DNA of 7,556 bases from positions 1-7,556 of the forward strand of contig CALYSH010000063.1 in NCBI GenBank assembly GCA_945485625.1, read 5' to 3'. This DNA is from an uncultured Lachnospiraceae bacterium (GTDB lineage: Bacteria; Bacillota; Clostridia; Lachnospirales; Lachnospiraceae). A model generated the notes under the pieces. That model was not told the DNA's origin and made no database searches. It saw only the letters and a list, made by a program, of their open reading frames with translations. This document shows positions 1 to 6,014 of the stretch, piece by piece (positions within the stretch are counted from its first letter, which is position 1; the number at the start of each line of letters is the position of its first letter). The position numbers and the translations under genes are program-made.

Positions 1-1
1 G

Positions 2-214
2 ACCACGGAGCAGAAGGGTGTTTCTGAGCGGGTACTTCAGCTTGGTGCCGGAATAAGGCTGGAGGAGGTCAATAAACAGTCTATTCTTGATGCGGTAAAT
101 CTTGTATTGGATAATGATGCATACCGGCTCTGCGCAGAAGCAATAGGAGACGGATTCAGACGTTGCCCCGGTGCCAGAGGCGCAGCAGACAAAATTGAGA
201 GAGTTTGTGAGTAG
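2..214 (+). CDS. Glycosyltransferase, MGT/UDP-glycosyltransferase-like, C-terminal fragment
   Basis: Only the last 70 codons lie in the window; the 5' part is upstream of base 1. The reading frame is open from base 2 to a TAG at 212-214. The fragment reads TTEQKG, then LGAGIRLEE, then a helix with DAVNLVLDNDAYR, and ends with a G-A-R-G-A-A-D-KIE pattern. This matches the end of the nucleotide-sugar-binding domain in GT-B fold macrolide/UDP-glucuronosyl-type glycosyltransferases, where a TxEQ motif is followed by LGAG and a final AADxIE helix. By family knowledge it would move a sugar from a nucleotide sugar to a small molecule or lipid. The acceptor cannot be read from this part. It ends 27 bases before a hairpin terminator, so it is probably the last gene of its unit. 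The family call is fairly firm; substrate unknown. Confidence 0.7.
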   Translation, partial: TTEQKGVSERVLQLGAGIRLEEVNKQSILDAVNLVLDNDAYRLCAEAIGDGFRRCPGARGAADKIERVCE

Positions 215-240
215 TTAATCTTTATACAGGTTCGGTTATC

Positions 241-283
241 AAAAGTCCTCAAGTCCTTGAAATCAAGGGCTTGGGGATTTTCT
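241..283 (+). terminator. Hairpin terminator after the glycosyltransferase gene
   Basis: An inverted repeat runs from AAGTCCTCAAGTCCTTGA (243-260) to TCAAGGGCTTGGGGATTTT (263-281), with a two-base loop and a few G-U or mismatched positions. It ends in a short TTTTCT tract. The weak T-run means termination may be partial. Confidence 0.6.
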
Positions 284-317
284 AAAAGGAGTAAAATATA
301 TATTTTTAAAAAATCTC

Positions 318-348
318 TTGACCTTCCACCTTGTGGAAGCTGTAAAGT
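318..348 (+). promoter_or_regulatory. MerR-type promoter/operator of the yhfC-like gene
   Basis: TTGACC (318-323) and TAAAGT (343-348) are separated by 19 bp, longer than the usual 17 bp. This is the hallmark of promoters activated by MerR-family proteins, which distort the spacer. A dyad lies within it: CTTCCAC (323-329) and GTGGAAG (333-339), perfect 7-bp arms around a 3-bp centre. A run of six A precedes it (308-313). The site matches the promoter at 2550-2580 in 25 of 31 positions. The leader to the ATG is about 49 bases in both cases. The MerR-family protein at 2629-3270 is the obvious candidate activator; this is inferred. Confidence 0.82.
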
Positions 349-397
349 GATGGTGTAATCACTGATTCAGAAGTGAAAGGAAACGGAGGGAATTGAT

Positions 398-1207
398 ATG
401 TTGACAGGTATGGAAGTACAAACAGTATCCGGAGCCGCTATCTTTGGTATGGTGGTATCCCTGATAATTTCGGTGGGTTTACCCATTGCTCTTTTGGTAG
501 TCTGGCGGAAGAAATCCGGGGCAAAAATTTCTACATTTTTTATCGGAGCAGTGACGTTTGTGATTGCGGCTCTGGTGCTTGAGCAGGTATTTCATTTTGT
601 AATAGTCAAATTAACAGGAAATGTGCTGCTGGATAATATCTGGCTGTATGCAATCTACGGCGGGCTGGCAGCAGGATTGTTTGAAGAGACCGGCCGGTTG
701 GCGGCCATGAGGCTTTGCATGAAAAAACGCCTGGATAGGCAGAACGCAATTATGTACGGTATCGGGCATGGCGGTATCGAGGCGATTCTGATAGCAGGCT
801 TAAGCGGTATTTCCAATATTATCTCAGCAATATTGGTGAACAGCGGAATGCTGCCCACTATTCTGAAATCGGTTGGGGATGGGGGACAGGCCGAAGCAGC
901 ATATACCCAGCTTTCTGCATTGTGGACCACCCCTGCCTATCTCTTTTATATGAGCGGGCTGGAGCGGATTTCCGCGGTATTGCTTCACATTTCTCTTTCC
1001 TATATGGTGTACCTTGCAGTAAAGAACAGAAAAATAAGCTGGTTTATTTCGGCTATCGCTATACACGCTTTGATAGACGCGGGCACGATTCTTCTGGCGC
1101 AGGTGTTGCCGGTACTGGTGGTAGAATTGATTCTCCTTGCCTTCACAGGATGTATGATATATGGGGTAGTAATGCTGTACAGAAAAGAACAGCTCCATGA
1201 AGAATAA
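398..1207 (+). CDS. yhfC: YhfC-family predicted glutamic-type intramembrane protease
   Basis: This 269-residue protein is mostly hydrophobic, with about seven or eight predicted membrane segments, the first at about 13-36. Three polar motifs sit in or beside membrane helices: EETGR (96-100), HGGIE (124-128) and HALID (223-227), plus ER at 189-190 and H197. GLFEETGR and GIGHGGIEAI are typical of the YhfC (DUF2324) family. That family is grouped with PrsW and CAAX/CPBP proteases, whose EExxR/K, xxxE and HxxxD motifs are thought to form the active site. The role is therefore a putative membrane-embedded peptidase; no substrate is known from sequence. The start at 398 follows GGAGGG (385-390) with a 7-base gap; an in-frame ATG at 410 is less well placed. 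It is transcribed alone or with readthrough into the flavo-diiron gene, behind a MerR-type promoter shared with the regulator gene at 2629. The family call is strong; proteolytic activity is inferred. Confidence 0.85.
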   Translation: MLTGMEVQTVSGAAIFGMVVSLIISVGLPIALLVVWRKKSGAKISTFFIGAVTFVIAALVLEQVFHFVIVKLTGNVLLDNIWLYAIYGGLAAGLFEETGRLAAMRLCMKKRLDRQNAIMYGIGHGGIEAILIAGLSGISNIISAILVNSGMLPTILKSVGDGGQAEAAYTQLSALWTTPAYLFYMSGLERISAVLLHISLSYMVYLAVKNRKISWFISAIAIHALIDAGTILLAQVLPVLVVELILLAFTGCMIYGVVMLYRKEQLHEE

Positions 1208-1225
1208 GGAATATTCTGAATTTAA

Positions 1226-1254
1226 ATGACATTGTACCTAAGCTGTGCTATAAT
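1226..1254 (+). promoter_or_regulatory. Sigma-A-like promoter of the flavo-diiron gene
   Basis: ATGACA (1226-1231) is one mismatch from TTGACA and lies 17 bp before a perfect TATAAT (1249-1254). It stands 68 bases upstream of the chosen ATG at 1323. No convincing terminator separates it from the yhfC-like gene, so the downstream gene may also get readthrough. Confidence 0.7.
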
Positions 1255-1270
1255 ACGGAAGAAGAATGTG

Positions 1271-1295
1271 GTTATTCATACTGTAACAGAATAAC
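1271..1295 (+). promoter_or_regulatory. Inverted repeat in the leader of the flavo-diiron gene, possible operator
   Basis: GTTATTC (1271-1277) and GAATAAC (1289-1295) are perfect 7-bp arms separated by 11 bp. They begin 16 bp after the -10 box, so a bound protein could block early transcription. A small TACTGTA symmetry (1279-1285) sits inside the spacer. I do not recognise the site as that of a known regulator. Confidence 0.35.
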
Positions 1296-1322
1296 ACGGT
1301 GAAATGCAAAGGAGAAAAAGCC

Positions 1323-2480
1323 ATGTCAGAAATTGTATCAGAGCAGATAAAGTACGTGGGAGTGAATGACCGGGATTTGGACCTCTTTGAGGGACAGTAT
1401 GTGGTGCCCAATGGTATTTCTTATAATTCATATGTTATTTTGGATGAAAAATGTGCCATTCTGGATACAGTGGACCAGCGCGGTACAAAGGAATGGCTGG
1501 TCAATGTGGAGGAAGCCCTTGGAGGGAAAAGTCCTTCCTATCTTGTGATTTCCCATATGGAGCCGGATCATGCCGCGAATATTCAGAGGGTGGCGGAAAA
1601 ATACCCTGAAATAAAGCTGGTGGGCAATGCAAAGACCTTCCAGATGATGAAGCAGTTCTTTGACTTTACTTTCGAGGACAGGATGGTAGAGGTGAAGGAG
1701 GGGGACAAGCTCTCGCTGGGAGAACATGAGCTGACCTTTCTGATGGCACCTATGGTTCATTGGCCGGAGGTTATGGTAAGCTACGAGTCCAGTGAAAAGG
1801 TACTGTTTTCTGCGGATGGCTTTGGAAAGTTTGGCACCCTGGATACCGACGAGGATTGGGCCTGCGAGGCCAGACGGTATTATTTTAACATAGTTGGAAA
1901 GTATGGAATGCAGGTGCAGGCCCTTTTGAAGAAAGCGGCTACCCTGGATATCCGGACAATCTGTCCCCTGCATGGACCGATTCTGAAGGAGAATTTAGAG
2001 TATTACATTGGAAAATACCAGGTTTGGAGCAGCTATCAGCCTGAGGATAAGGGTATTCTGGTAGCCTGTGCGTCCATCCATGGCAATACGAAGGCCGCAG
2101 CTCTTGAACTGGTGAAAAAGCTGGAGAAAACAGGAGTGAAGGTGGCATTTACCGATTTGACCAGGGATGATATGGCGGAGGCGGTTGAGGATGCCTTCCG
2201 ATACGACCGGATGGTGGTCTGTGCCTGTACCTACGATGGAGGTCTGTTCCCTGCGGCAGAAGCCTTCCTTTCTCACTTAAAATCCAAGAATTATCAGAAC
2301 CGTACGGTGGGTCTGGTGGAAAACGGTACCTGGGCCCCCATGGCAGCCAAATGTATGAAGGCTGTTTTGGAGGGCATGAAAAATATCACCATTCTTGAGC
2401 CGGTGGTAAGCATAAAGTCCAGATTAAACGCGGATTCCGGGCAGCAATTGGATTTGCTGGCAGCAGAGCTGACAAAATAG
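1323..2480 (+). CDS. fprA: A-type flavoprotein (flavo-diiron protein), O2/NO reductase
   Basis: The product is a 385-residue cytoplasmic protein with two domains. Residues about 1-245 form a metallo-beta-lactamase-like diiron domain. Its ligand pattern is visible: H78-x-E80-x-D82-H83 in SHMEPDH, H146, D165 and H217 in CPLHGP. Residues about 244-385 form a flavodoxin domain that starts ILVACASIHGNT, the FMN phosphate loop. No rubredoxin or flavin reductase domain follows, so it is the minimal class A form, which takes electrons from a separate rubredoxin or similar partner. Family members reduce O2 to water or NO to N2O and protect anaerobes. Which one this protein prefers cannot be read. An in-frame GTG at 1299 would add eight residues, but the ATG at 1323 is preferred because GGAG (1311-1314) lies 8 bases before it and the family normally starts near here. 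It has its own promoter and a strong terminator at 2493. All diiron ligands appear intact. Confidence 0.93.
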   Translation: MSEIVSEQIKYVGVNDRDLDLFEGQYVVPNGISYNSYVILDEKCAILDTVDQRGTKEWLVNVEEALGGKSPSYLVISHMEPDHAANIQRVAEKYPEIKLVGNAKTFQMMKQFFDFTFEDRMVEVKEGDKLSLGEHELTFLMAPMVHWPEVMVSYESSEKVLFSADGFGKFGTLDTDEDWACEARRYYFNIVGKYGMQVQALLKKAATLDIRTICPLHGPILKENLEYYIGKYQVWSSYQPEDKGILVACASIHGNTKAAALELVKKLEKTGVKVAFTDLTRDDMAEAVEDAFRYDRMVVCACTYDGGLFPAAEAFLSHLKSKNYQNRTVGLVENGTWAPMAAKCMKAVLEGMKNITILEPVVSIKSRLNADSGQQLDLLAAELTK

Positions 2481-2492
2481 ATTCGGTGTCAG

Positions 2493-2528
2493 AGCCATGA
2501 TAGTTTATTAAGCTGTCATGGCTTTTTT
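2493..2528 (+). terminator. Rho-independent terminator after the flavo-diiron gene
   Basis: AGCCATGATAG (2493-2503) pairs with CTGTCATGGCT (2513-2523) with one G-U wobble, over a 9-base loop. TTTTTT follows at 2523-2528, and a second T-run lies at 2533-2539. This separates the flavo-diiron gene from the MerR-family operon. Confidence 0.88.
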
Positions 2529-2549
2529 GTGCTTTTTTTCAAAAAACGC

Positions 2550-2580
2550 TTGACCTTCCATCGGGTGGAAGGTGTAAATA
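2550..2580 (+). promoter_or_regulatory. MerR-type promoter/operator of the merR-ybjQ operon
   Basis: TTGACC (2550-2555) and TAAATA (2575-2580) are 19 bp apart. The spacer holds a dyad, ACCTTCCA (2553-2560) and TGGAAGGT (2566-2573), perfect 8-bp arms around a 5-bp centre. Six A (2541-2546) precede it, as at the yhfC-like promoter. Its position 48 bases before the regulator's own ATG suggests autoregulation. The dyad half-sites resemble those known for CueR-type regulators. Confidence 0.85.
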
Positions 2581-2585
2581 GAAAG

Positions 2586-2601
2586 TGAATTTGCAAATTC
2601 A
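2586..2601 (+). promoter_or_regulatory. Perfect 16-bp palindrome at the predicted transcription start of the merR operon
   Basis: TGAATTTGCAAATTCA (2586-2601) is fully self-complementary and starts 5 bases after the -10 box, so it covers the expected +1. It could be a repressor site or a hairpin at the 5' end of the message. It belongs to no site family I recognise. A shorter symmetry, AATCACTGATT (357-367), occupies the similar place downstream of the yhfC-like promoter but differs in sequence. Confidence 0.4.
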
Positions 2602-2628
2602 AGGTGACAAAAGGGGGAAAACTTATCC

Positions 2629-3270
2629 ATGAAAATCAAGCAGGTGGAGGAGCTGGTAGGCATTACCCGAAAAAATATCCGCTTCTATGAAGAGCAGGAG
2701 CTTTTGAGTGTGGGACGGTCCGAAAACGGTTACCGGGAATACGGCATGGAGGATGTGAAGCGTCTGAAGGAGATTCGTCTGCTTCGCCGCCTGGGTGTAT
2801 CCCTGGAGGAAATCCGAACGCTTTTTGACGGACATCGCAGCTTAGAGGATGTCTTAGAGCGCCAGGTGATTCAGCTGGAGCAGCAAAAGGATTCCCTTCA
2901 CAGGACACAGCTGTTCTGCCGTCAGATGCTGGAGGATAGGCCCTCTCTGGAGAAGCTGGATGCAGATGCCTGTCTGGAGCAGATGGATAAGCTGGAGAAG
3001 GAAGGAGTGATATTTATGGATGAAACGCATATGGATATTCATAAGAAAAAGCAGCTGGGCGCTGTTTTCGGTGCAGTTGTGATGTCCATATTGATGCTGG
3101 CACTGATTGGGCTGATGGTATGGGCCAATACACAGGAGCAGGTTCCCGTTCTGATTTTGGTAGTATACATCGGGGTCCCTGTGTTGGTAATATTAGGTGT
3201 AGTGGCAGCATTAGTATTTCGATTAAAGGAAATCAAAGGAGGAGAAGAGGATGAAGCTTCTAAGTATTAA
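2629..3270 (+). CDS. MerR-family transcriptional regulator with C-terminal membrane hairpin
   Basis: This is a 213-residue protein. Residues 1-70 are a MerR DNA-binding domain: helix-turn-helix VEELVGITRKNIRFYEEQEL, the wing with ENGYREYG (32-39), and RLLRRLGVSLEEI (50-62). Residues about 71-125 are a charged helix rich in Glu, Gln and Leu, like the dimerisation coiled coil of the family. Instead of a soluble ligand-binding domain, the C-terminus has two hydrophobic segments, about 143-165 and 172-197, then a charged tail with EIKGGEEDEA. It should be anchored in the membrane with its DNA-binding part in the cytoplasm. Cysteines are only C97 and C115; the paired metal-binding cysteines of CueR or MerR are not evident. 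The start follows AGGGGG (2612-2617) with an 11-base gap. The gene overlaps ybjQ by 20 bases, indicating co-translation. It probably activates its own promoter and that of the yhfC-like gene. The MerR call is strong; membrane anchoring is predicted from hydrophobicity, and the signal is unknown. Confidence 0.9.
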   Translation: MKIKQVEELVGITRKNIRFYEEQELLSVGRSENGYREYGMEDVKRLKEIRLLRRLGVSLEEIRTLFDGHRSLEDVLERQVIQLEQQKDSLHRTQLFCRQMLEDRPSLEKLDADACLEQMDKLEKEGVIFMDETHMDIHKKKQLGAVFGAVVMSILMLALIGLMVWANTQEQVPVLILVVYIGVPVLVILGVVAALVFRLKEIKGGEEDEASKY

Positions 3271-3568
3271 TTACATTCCGGATCAGGAGATCGAAGCACT
3301 GGGTATGGTAAAGGGTACCATAGTCCAGACCAAGAACGTGGGCAGGGACTTTATGGCAGGTATGAAGACTCTGGTTGGTGGTGAAATTGTCGGTTACACA
3401 CAGATGCTGAATGAGGCAAGGCAGATTGCCATTAAGCGTATGGTGGATGAAGCCAAGGAGCTGGGTGCGGACGCTGTGATAGATATTAAGTACGGTTCCT
3501 CCCAGATTATGGCGGGTGCGGCAGAGGTAATTGCATACGGAACCGCCGTAAAATACAAAAATAAATAA
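3251..3568 (+). CDS. ybjQ: YbjQ/UPF0145 family protein
   Basis: This small 105-residue cytoplasmic protein has the full length of the YbjQ (DUF74, UPF0145) family. Visible family marks are the N-terminal strand with GMVKGTIVQTKNVGRDF (18-34), the Gly-rich LVGGEIVGYTQML (41-53), a long helix with EARQIAIKRMVDEAKELGADAVI (55-77), and a final strand VIAYGTAVKYK. Members are known from structures as small alpha-beta proteins that form ring-like oligomers; their function is not settled. They are often labelled heavy-metal-binding, but this copy has no Cys or His at all, which argues against classical soft-metal binding. AAAGGAGG (3235-3242) lies 8 bases before the ATG, inside the end of the regulator gene, and the two genes overlap by 20 bases. 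It is thus part of the regulator's operon and shares its MerR-type promoter. Confidence 0.88.
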   Translation: MKLLSINYIPDQEIEALGMVKGTIVQTKNVGRDFMAGMKTLVGGEIVGYTQMLNEARQIAIKRMVDEAKELGADAVIDIKYGSSQIMAGAAEVIAYGTAVKYKNK

Positions 3569-3586
3569 ACAGACCTGAGAATGAAG

Positions 3587-3622
3587 AAGGCAGTCCCCTT
3601 TATGGAGATTGCCTTTTGGTTT
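3587..3622 (+). terminator. Terminator of the merR-ybjQ operon
   Basis: AAGGCAGTCCCC (3587-3598) pairs with GGAGATTGCCTT (3604-3615) with one wobble and one mismatch over a 5-base loop. TTTT (3614-3617) and TTT (3620-3622) follow, interrupted by GG. A moderate intrinsic terminator. Confidence 0.7.
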
Positions 3623-3639
3623 GTCAAGGTGGATTTTCA

Positions 3640-3668
3640 TTGAATTTCCTTTGTTTCTATGGTAAAAT
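3640..3668 (+). promoter_or_regulatory. Sigma-A-like promoter of the transporter gene
   Basis: TTGAAT (3640-3645) and TAAAAT (3663-3668) are separated by 17 bp, about 63 bases before the transporter ATG. There is one mismatch from consensus in the -10 box and two in the -35 box. Confidence 0.6.
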
Positions 3669-3731
3669 ATCTTCATATTTTTGTTGTACGGAAGAACCTG
3701 TGAAAGAAAGAATTAGAAATGGAGGAAAAGG

Positions 3732-5069
3732 ATGGAAAAGAAATCAAGTTTTACCAGTAAATTGGGTTTTATCTTAGCGGCAGCAGGCTCTGCTGTAGGT
3801 TTGGGAAACATCTGGAGATTCCCTTATCTGGCAGCAAAATACGGTGGAGGTATCTTCTTACTTGTATATTTGATTTTGGCAGTTACCTTCGGTTTTGCTT
3901 TGATGATTACCCAGATTGCAATCGGACGAAAGACAGGAAAAAGTGTAGTAGAAGCATACAAGATGTTGGATAAGCGTTTTGCCTTCCTGGGTTATTTGGA
4001 AGCGCTGGTTCCGATCATTATTTTTCCTTACTATTGTGTAATCGGTGGTTGGGTGGTAAAGTTCCTTGCCGTGTATGCAAGCGGACAGGGTCATGCGGCA
4101 ACCGATGGAGATTTTTTTGGCGGATTTATCAGTAATCCGGCGGAACCCCTGGTATATCTGGGAGTTTTCCTTTTACTCACCTCTATCGTTGTGCTTCTCG
4201 GTGTGGAGAAGGGGGTCGAGCGCGTAAGTAAGCTGATGATGCCCTTGCTGGTTATCATGTCCGTCGGACTTGCAGTGTATTCTCTGACACTTCCCGGTGC
4301 CATGGATGGTTTGGTTTATTATATAAAGCCTGAGTTTTCAAACTTCTCTTTAAAGACCGTGGTTGCCGCCATGGGACAGCTGTTTTACTCCATGTCCCTG
4401 GCAATGGGTATTATGATTACCTACGGTTCTTATACCCCGAAGAATGATGATATGGAAAAATCAGTCCGTTACATCGAAATCTTTGATACCGCTATTGCAT
4501 TTCTTTCCGGTATGATGATTATTCCTGCTGTATTTGCTTTTTCCGGCGGAGACAGTGAGGCCCTGAAGGCAGGCCCTACCCTGATGTTCATTACACTGCC
4601 GAATGTCTTTGATTCCTTCCCGGGTGGAAGTATTTTGGGTCTAGTGTTCTTTGTATTGGTATTGTTTGCGGCTTTGACCTCTGCAATTTCTCTTTTGGAG
4701 GCCATTGTATCCATTATCAGTGACAAGATTCATGTGAAGAGACAGGTGATTTGTATTGCAGCTACCGTAGTGGCATTTCTGATGGCCATACCCTCCTCTC
4801 TCGGAAACGGTATCTGGAGTCATATTCTGCTTCTTGGCAAGCCGTTCCTTGACTTCTTCGATTTCATCAGCAACAACATCATGATGCCTGTCGTGGCACT
4901 CATCTTGTCCATCTTTGTTGGATATGTGGTGAAGCCGAAGGTGGTAATCGATGAAGTGGAAAGCTCGGGGAAGTTTCGTACAAAGCAGATGTTTGTTGTC
5001 GTGATTAAGTATATCGTACCGGTATGTATGGCAATCATTCTGATTTCCTCTATCATTGGTTACGTATAA
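3732..5069 (+). CDS. Sodium-dependent transporter, neurotransmitter:sodium symporter (SNF) family
   Basis: This is a 445-residue integral membrane protein with about 11 membrane helices, the usual number in many bacterial members. The family signature GSAVGLGNIWRFPYL spans residues 19-33, the unwound first helix that binds substrate and sodium in LeuT-fold proteins. QIAIGR (61-66) follows helix 2. FYSMSLAMGIMITYGSY (218-234) corresponds to the unwound helix 6, and ALTSAISLLEA (314-324) to helix 8, whose Thr-Ser pair supplies a sodium site in LeuT. The protein should import an amino acid or related amine with Na+; the substrate cannot be read from sequence. The ATG follows GGAGG (3721-3725) with a 6-base gap. 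It has its own promoter and is separated from ybjQ by a terminator. No terminator is evident after it, so it may be co-transcribed with the next gene 56 bases on. Confidence 0.93.
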   Translation: MEKKSSFTSKLGFILAAAGSAVGLGNIWRFPYLAAKYGGGIFLLVYLILAVTFGFALMITQIAIGRKTGKSVVEAYKMLDKRFAFLGYLEALVPIIIFPYYCVIGGWVVKFLAVYASGQGHAATDGDFFGGFISNPAEPLVYLGVFLLLTSIVVLLGVEKGVERVSKLMMPLLVIMSVGLAVYSLTLPGAMDGLVYYIKPEFSNFSLKTVVAAMGQLFYSMSLAMGIMITYGSYTPKNDDMEKSVRYIEIFDTAIAFLSGMMIIPAVFAFSGGDSEALKAGPTLMFITLPNVFDSFPGGSILGLVFFVLVLFAALTSAISLLEAIVSIISDKIHVKRQVICIAATVVAFLMAIPSSLGNGIWSHILLLGKPFLDFFDFISNNIMMPVVALILSIFVGYVVKPKVVIDEVESSGKFRTKQMFVVVIKYIVPVCMAIILISSIIGYV

Positions 5070-5125
5070 TTGGAAAACGAAATATATGGGTCGATTATCC
5101 GTAAAGGATTGATCGCAAGAAAGGC

Positions 5126-5974
5126 ATGGAAAAAACAATGGACAAGAACGAAAGAATTCAGAGAATACAGGAAATGACCAAGGGTTACACGGTCTTTAGT
5201 CTGTATACCAGACTTCCCTTTGTGGAATGTGAAAAGAAAGAGCTTTATGACCAGGCTTATCTGTTTGAGTCTGCAGAGGATGCAGAGGCTATGGGTAAGG
5301 AATATTTTGAGGAAAAGATCCGCCTGACCTTACAGGAGCTTACCACCAAGGATATGCCTGTATGTGGTACGGATGGCAGTGTAAAGACGGTAAAGGTGAA
5401 TCAGATCAGACAGTATCTGTATCTGATTCGGCAGCTGGGTGTGAATGCAGTCTGCTATAAGCCCCTGAATGAGGAGGCAACTACCATTCCTCTGATGGAA
5501 ATCCTTCCCAAGGAGCTGGCAAAGCCTTTGGATCCTGAAGTAGATAAGATGACTCAGATTCAGTTAAGCGGTATTTATCTGGCACAGGAGCTTCGCAGAG
5601 ACCCCAAGGAGCCTAATATTGATAAGCTGATCGAGTTGACCAATGACTATTATGAAACTCTGGTTAACAGCAATATTCTCTTGCCTGTAATGGTACCGGA
5701 AGGGAAAGAGAAAGAGGAGTATCTGAACCTGGGCGAGTGCCAGCTGCCTTATGTAAAGAGCGGAGAACATACCTTCCTTGCAGTATTTACCGATCCCAGA
5801 GAGGTAGAGAGCTACGTTCAGGGTCAGAACCCCAGAGTCGTGCCCATTCCCTTCTCTGATATTGAGAAGATTTGTCCCGCTGCATGTGCGGGCTGTATGG
5901 TGAATCCCATGGGCTTTTCACTTCCTCTGAATAAAGAAGACTTCCGCAAGATTATTGAGAAGCACAAAAAATAA
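5126..5974 (+). CDS. SseB-domain protein with an additional N-terminal domain
   Basis: This soluble protein has 282 residues and no signal peptide. Its C-terminal part, about 163-275, resembles the SseB N-terminal domain (PF07179): an LTNDYYETLVNSNILLPVMVP strand-helix start (171-191), a conserved LAVFTDPREVESY (218-230), VVPIPFSD (238-245) and a closing NPMGFSLPL (260-268). Three cysteines, C250, C254 and C257, lie just before NPMG. The N-terminal part, about 15-125, contains FSLYTRLPFV, LFESAEDAEAMG and IRQLGVNAV and could be a diverged second copy of the same fold. The role of such proteins is not established; the name SseB comes from serine sensitivity in E. coli and should not be taken as function here. 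Start choice is uncertain: AAGG (5121-5124) is only 1 base before the ATG at 5126 and 13 bases before an in-frame ATG at 5138. The DUF3810 gene follows after 40 bases. Confidence 0.75.
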   Translation: MEKTMDKNERIQRIQEMTKGYTVFSLYTRLPFVECEKKELYDQAYLFESAEDAEAMGKEYFEEKIRLTLQELTTKDMPVCGTDGSVKTVKVNQIRQYLYLIRQLGVNAVCYKPLNEEATTIPLMEILPKELAKPLDPEVDKMTQIQLSGIYLAQELRRDPKEPNIDKLIELTNDYYETLVNSNILLPVMVPEGKEKEEYLNLGECQLPYVKSGEHTFLAVFTDPREVESYVQGQNPRVVPIPFSDIEKICPAACAGCMVNPMGFSLPLNKEDFRKIIEKHKK

Positions 5975-6014
5975 CGCGCAACCAGATAGTCTCCGACAGG
6001 GAGAGTAACAAGGG

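Noticed and set aside
1201..1217. AGAATA/TATTCT hairpin at the end of the yhfC-like gene as a terminator
   Set aside because: It is A-T-only except for one pair, has no T-run, and would be unstable.
1299..1322. GTG at 1299 as the start of the flavo-diiron protein
   Set aside because: It would place the strong GGAG at 1311-1314 inside the gene and overlap the possible operator. The ATG at 1323 has correct spacing and fits the family's N-terminus.
1428..1973. Antisense open frame of 181 codons inside the flavo-diiron gene
   Set aside because: It lies wholly within a gene with intact ligand motifs, and its translation resembles no protein I know.
3260..3676. Antisense open frame of 138 codons across ybjQ
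   Set aside because: It mirrors the coding strand of a clear family member and crosses its terminator. Its translation has no recognisable domain.
5065..5070. Perfect TATAAT at the end of the transporter gene as a promoter for the SseB-domain gene
   Set aside because: No -35-like hexamer lies 16-18 bp upstream and there is no extended -10 TG. It overlaps the stop codon and is probably chance.
5092..5115. CGAT...ATCG inverted repeat before the SseB-domain gene as a riboswitch or terminator
   Set aside because: The stem is broken by an unequal internal loop and no T-run follows. It matches no riboswitch I know.
5873..5898. CxxxCxxC in the SseB-like protein as a radical SAM motif
   Set aside because: It lies near the C-terminus of an SseB-like domain, with none of the barrel or glycine-rich features that follow this motif in radical SAM enzymes.
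5990..6004. TCTCC/GGAGA hairpin hiding the ribosome site of the DUF3810 gene
   Set aside because: The 5-bp stem is short, and such complementarity arises easily beside a purine-rich ribosome site. There is no alternative pairing to suggest a switch.
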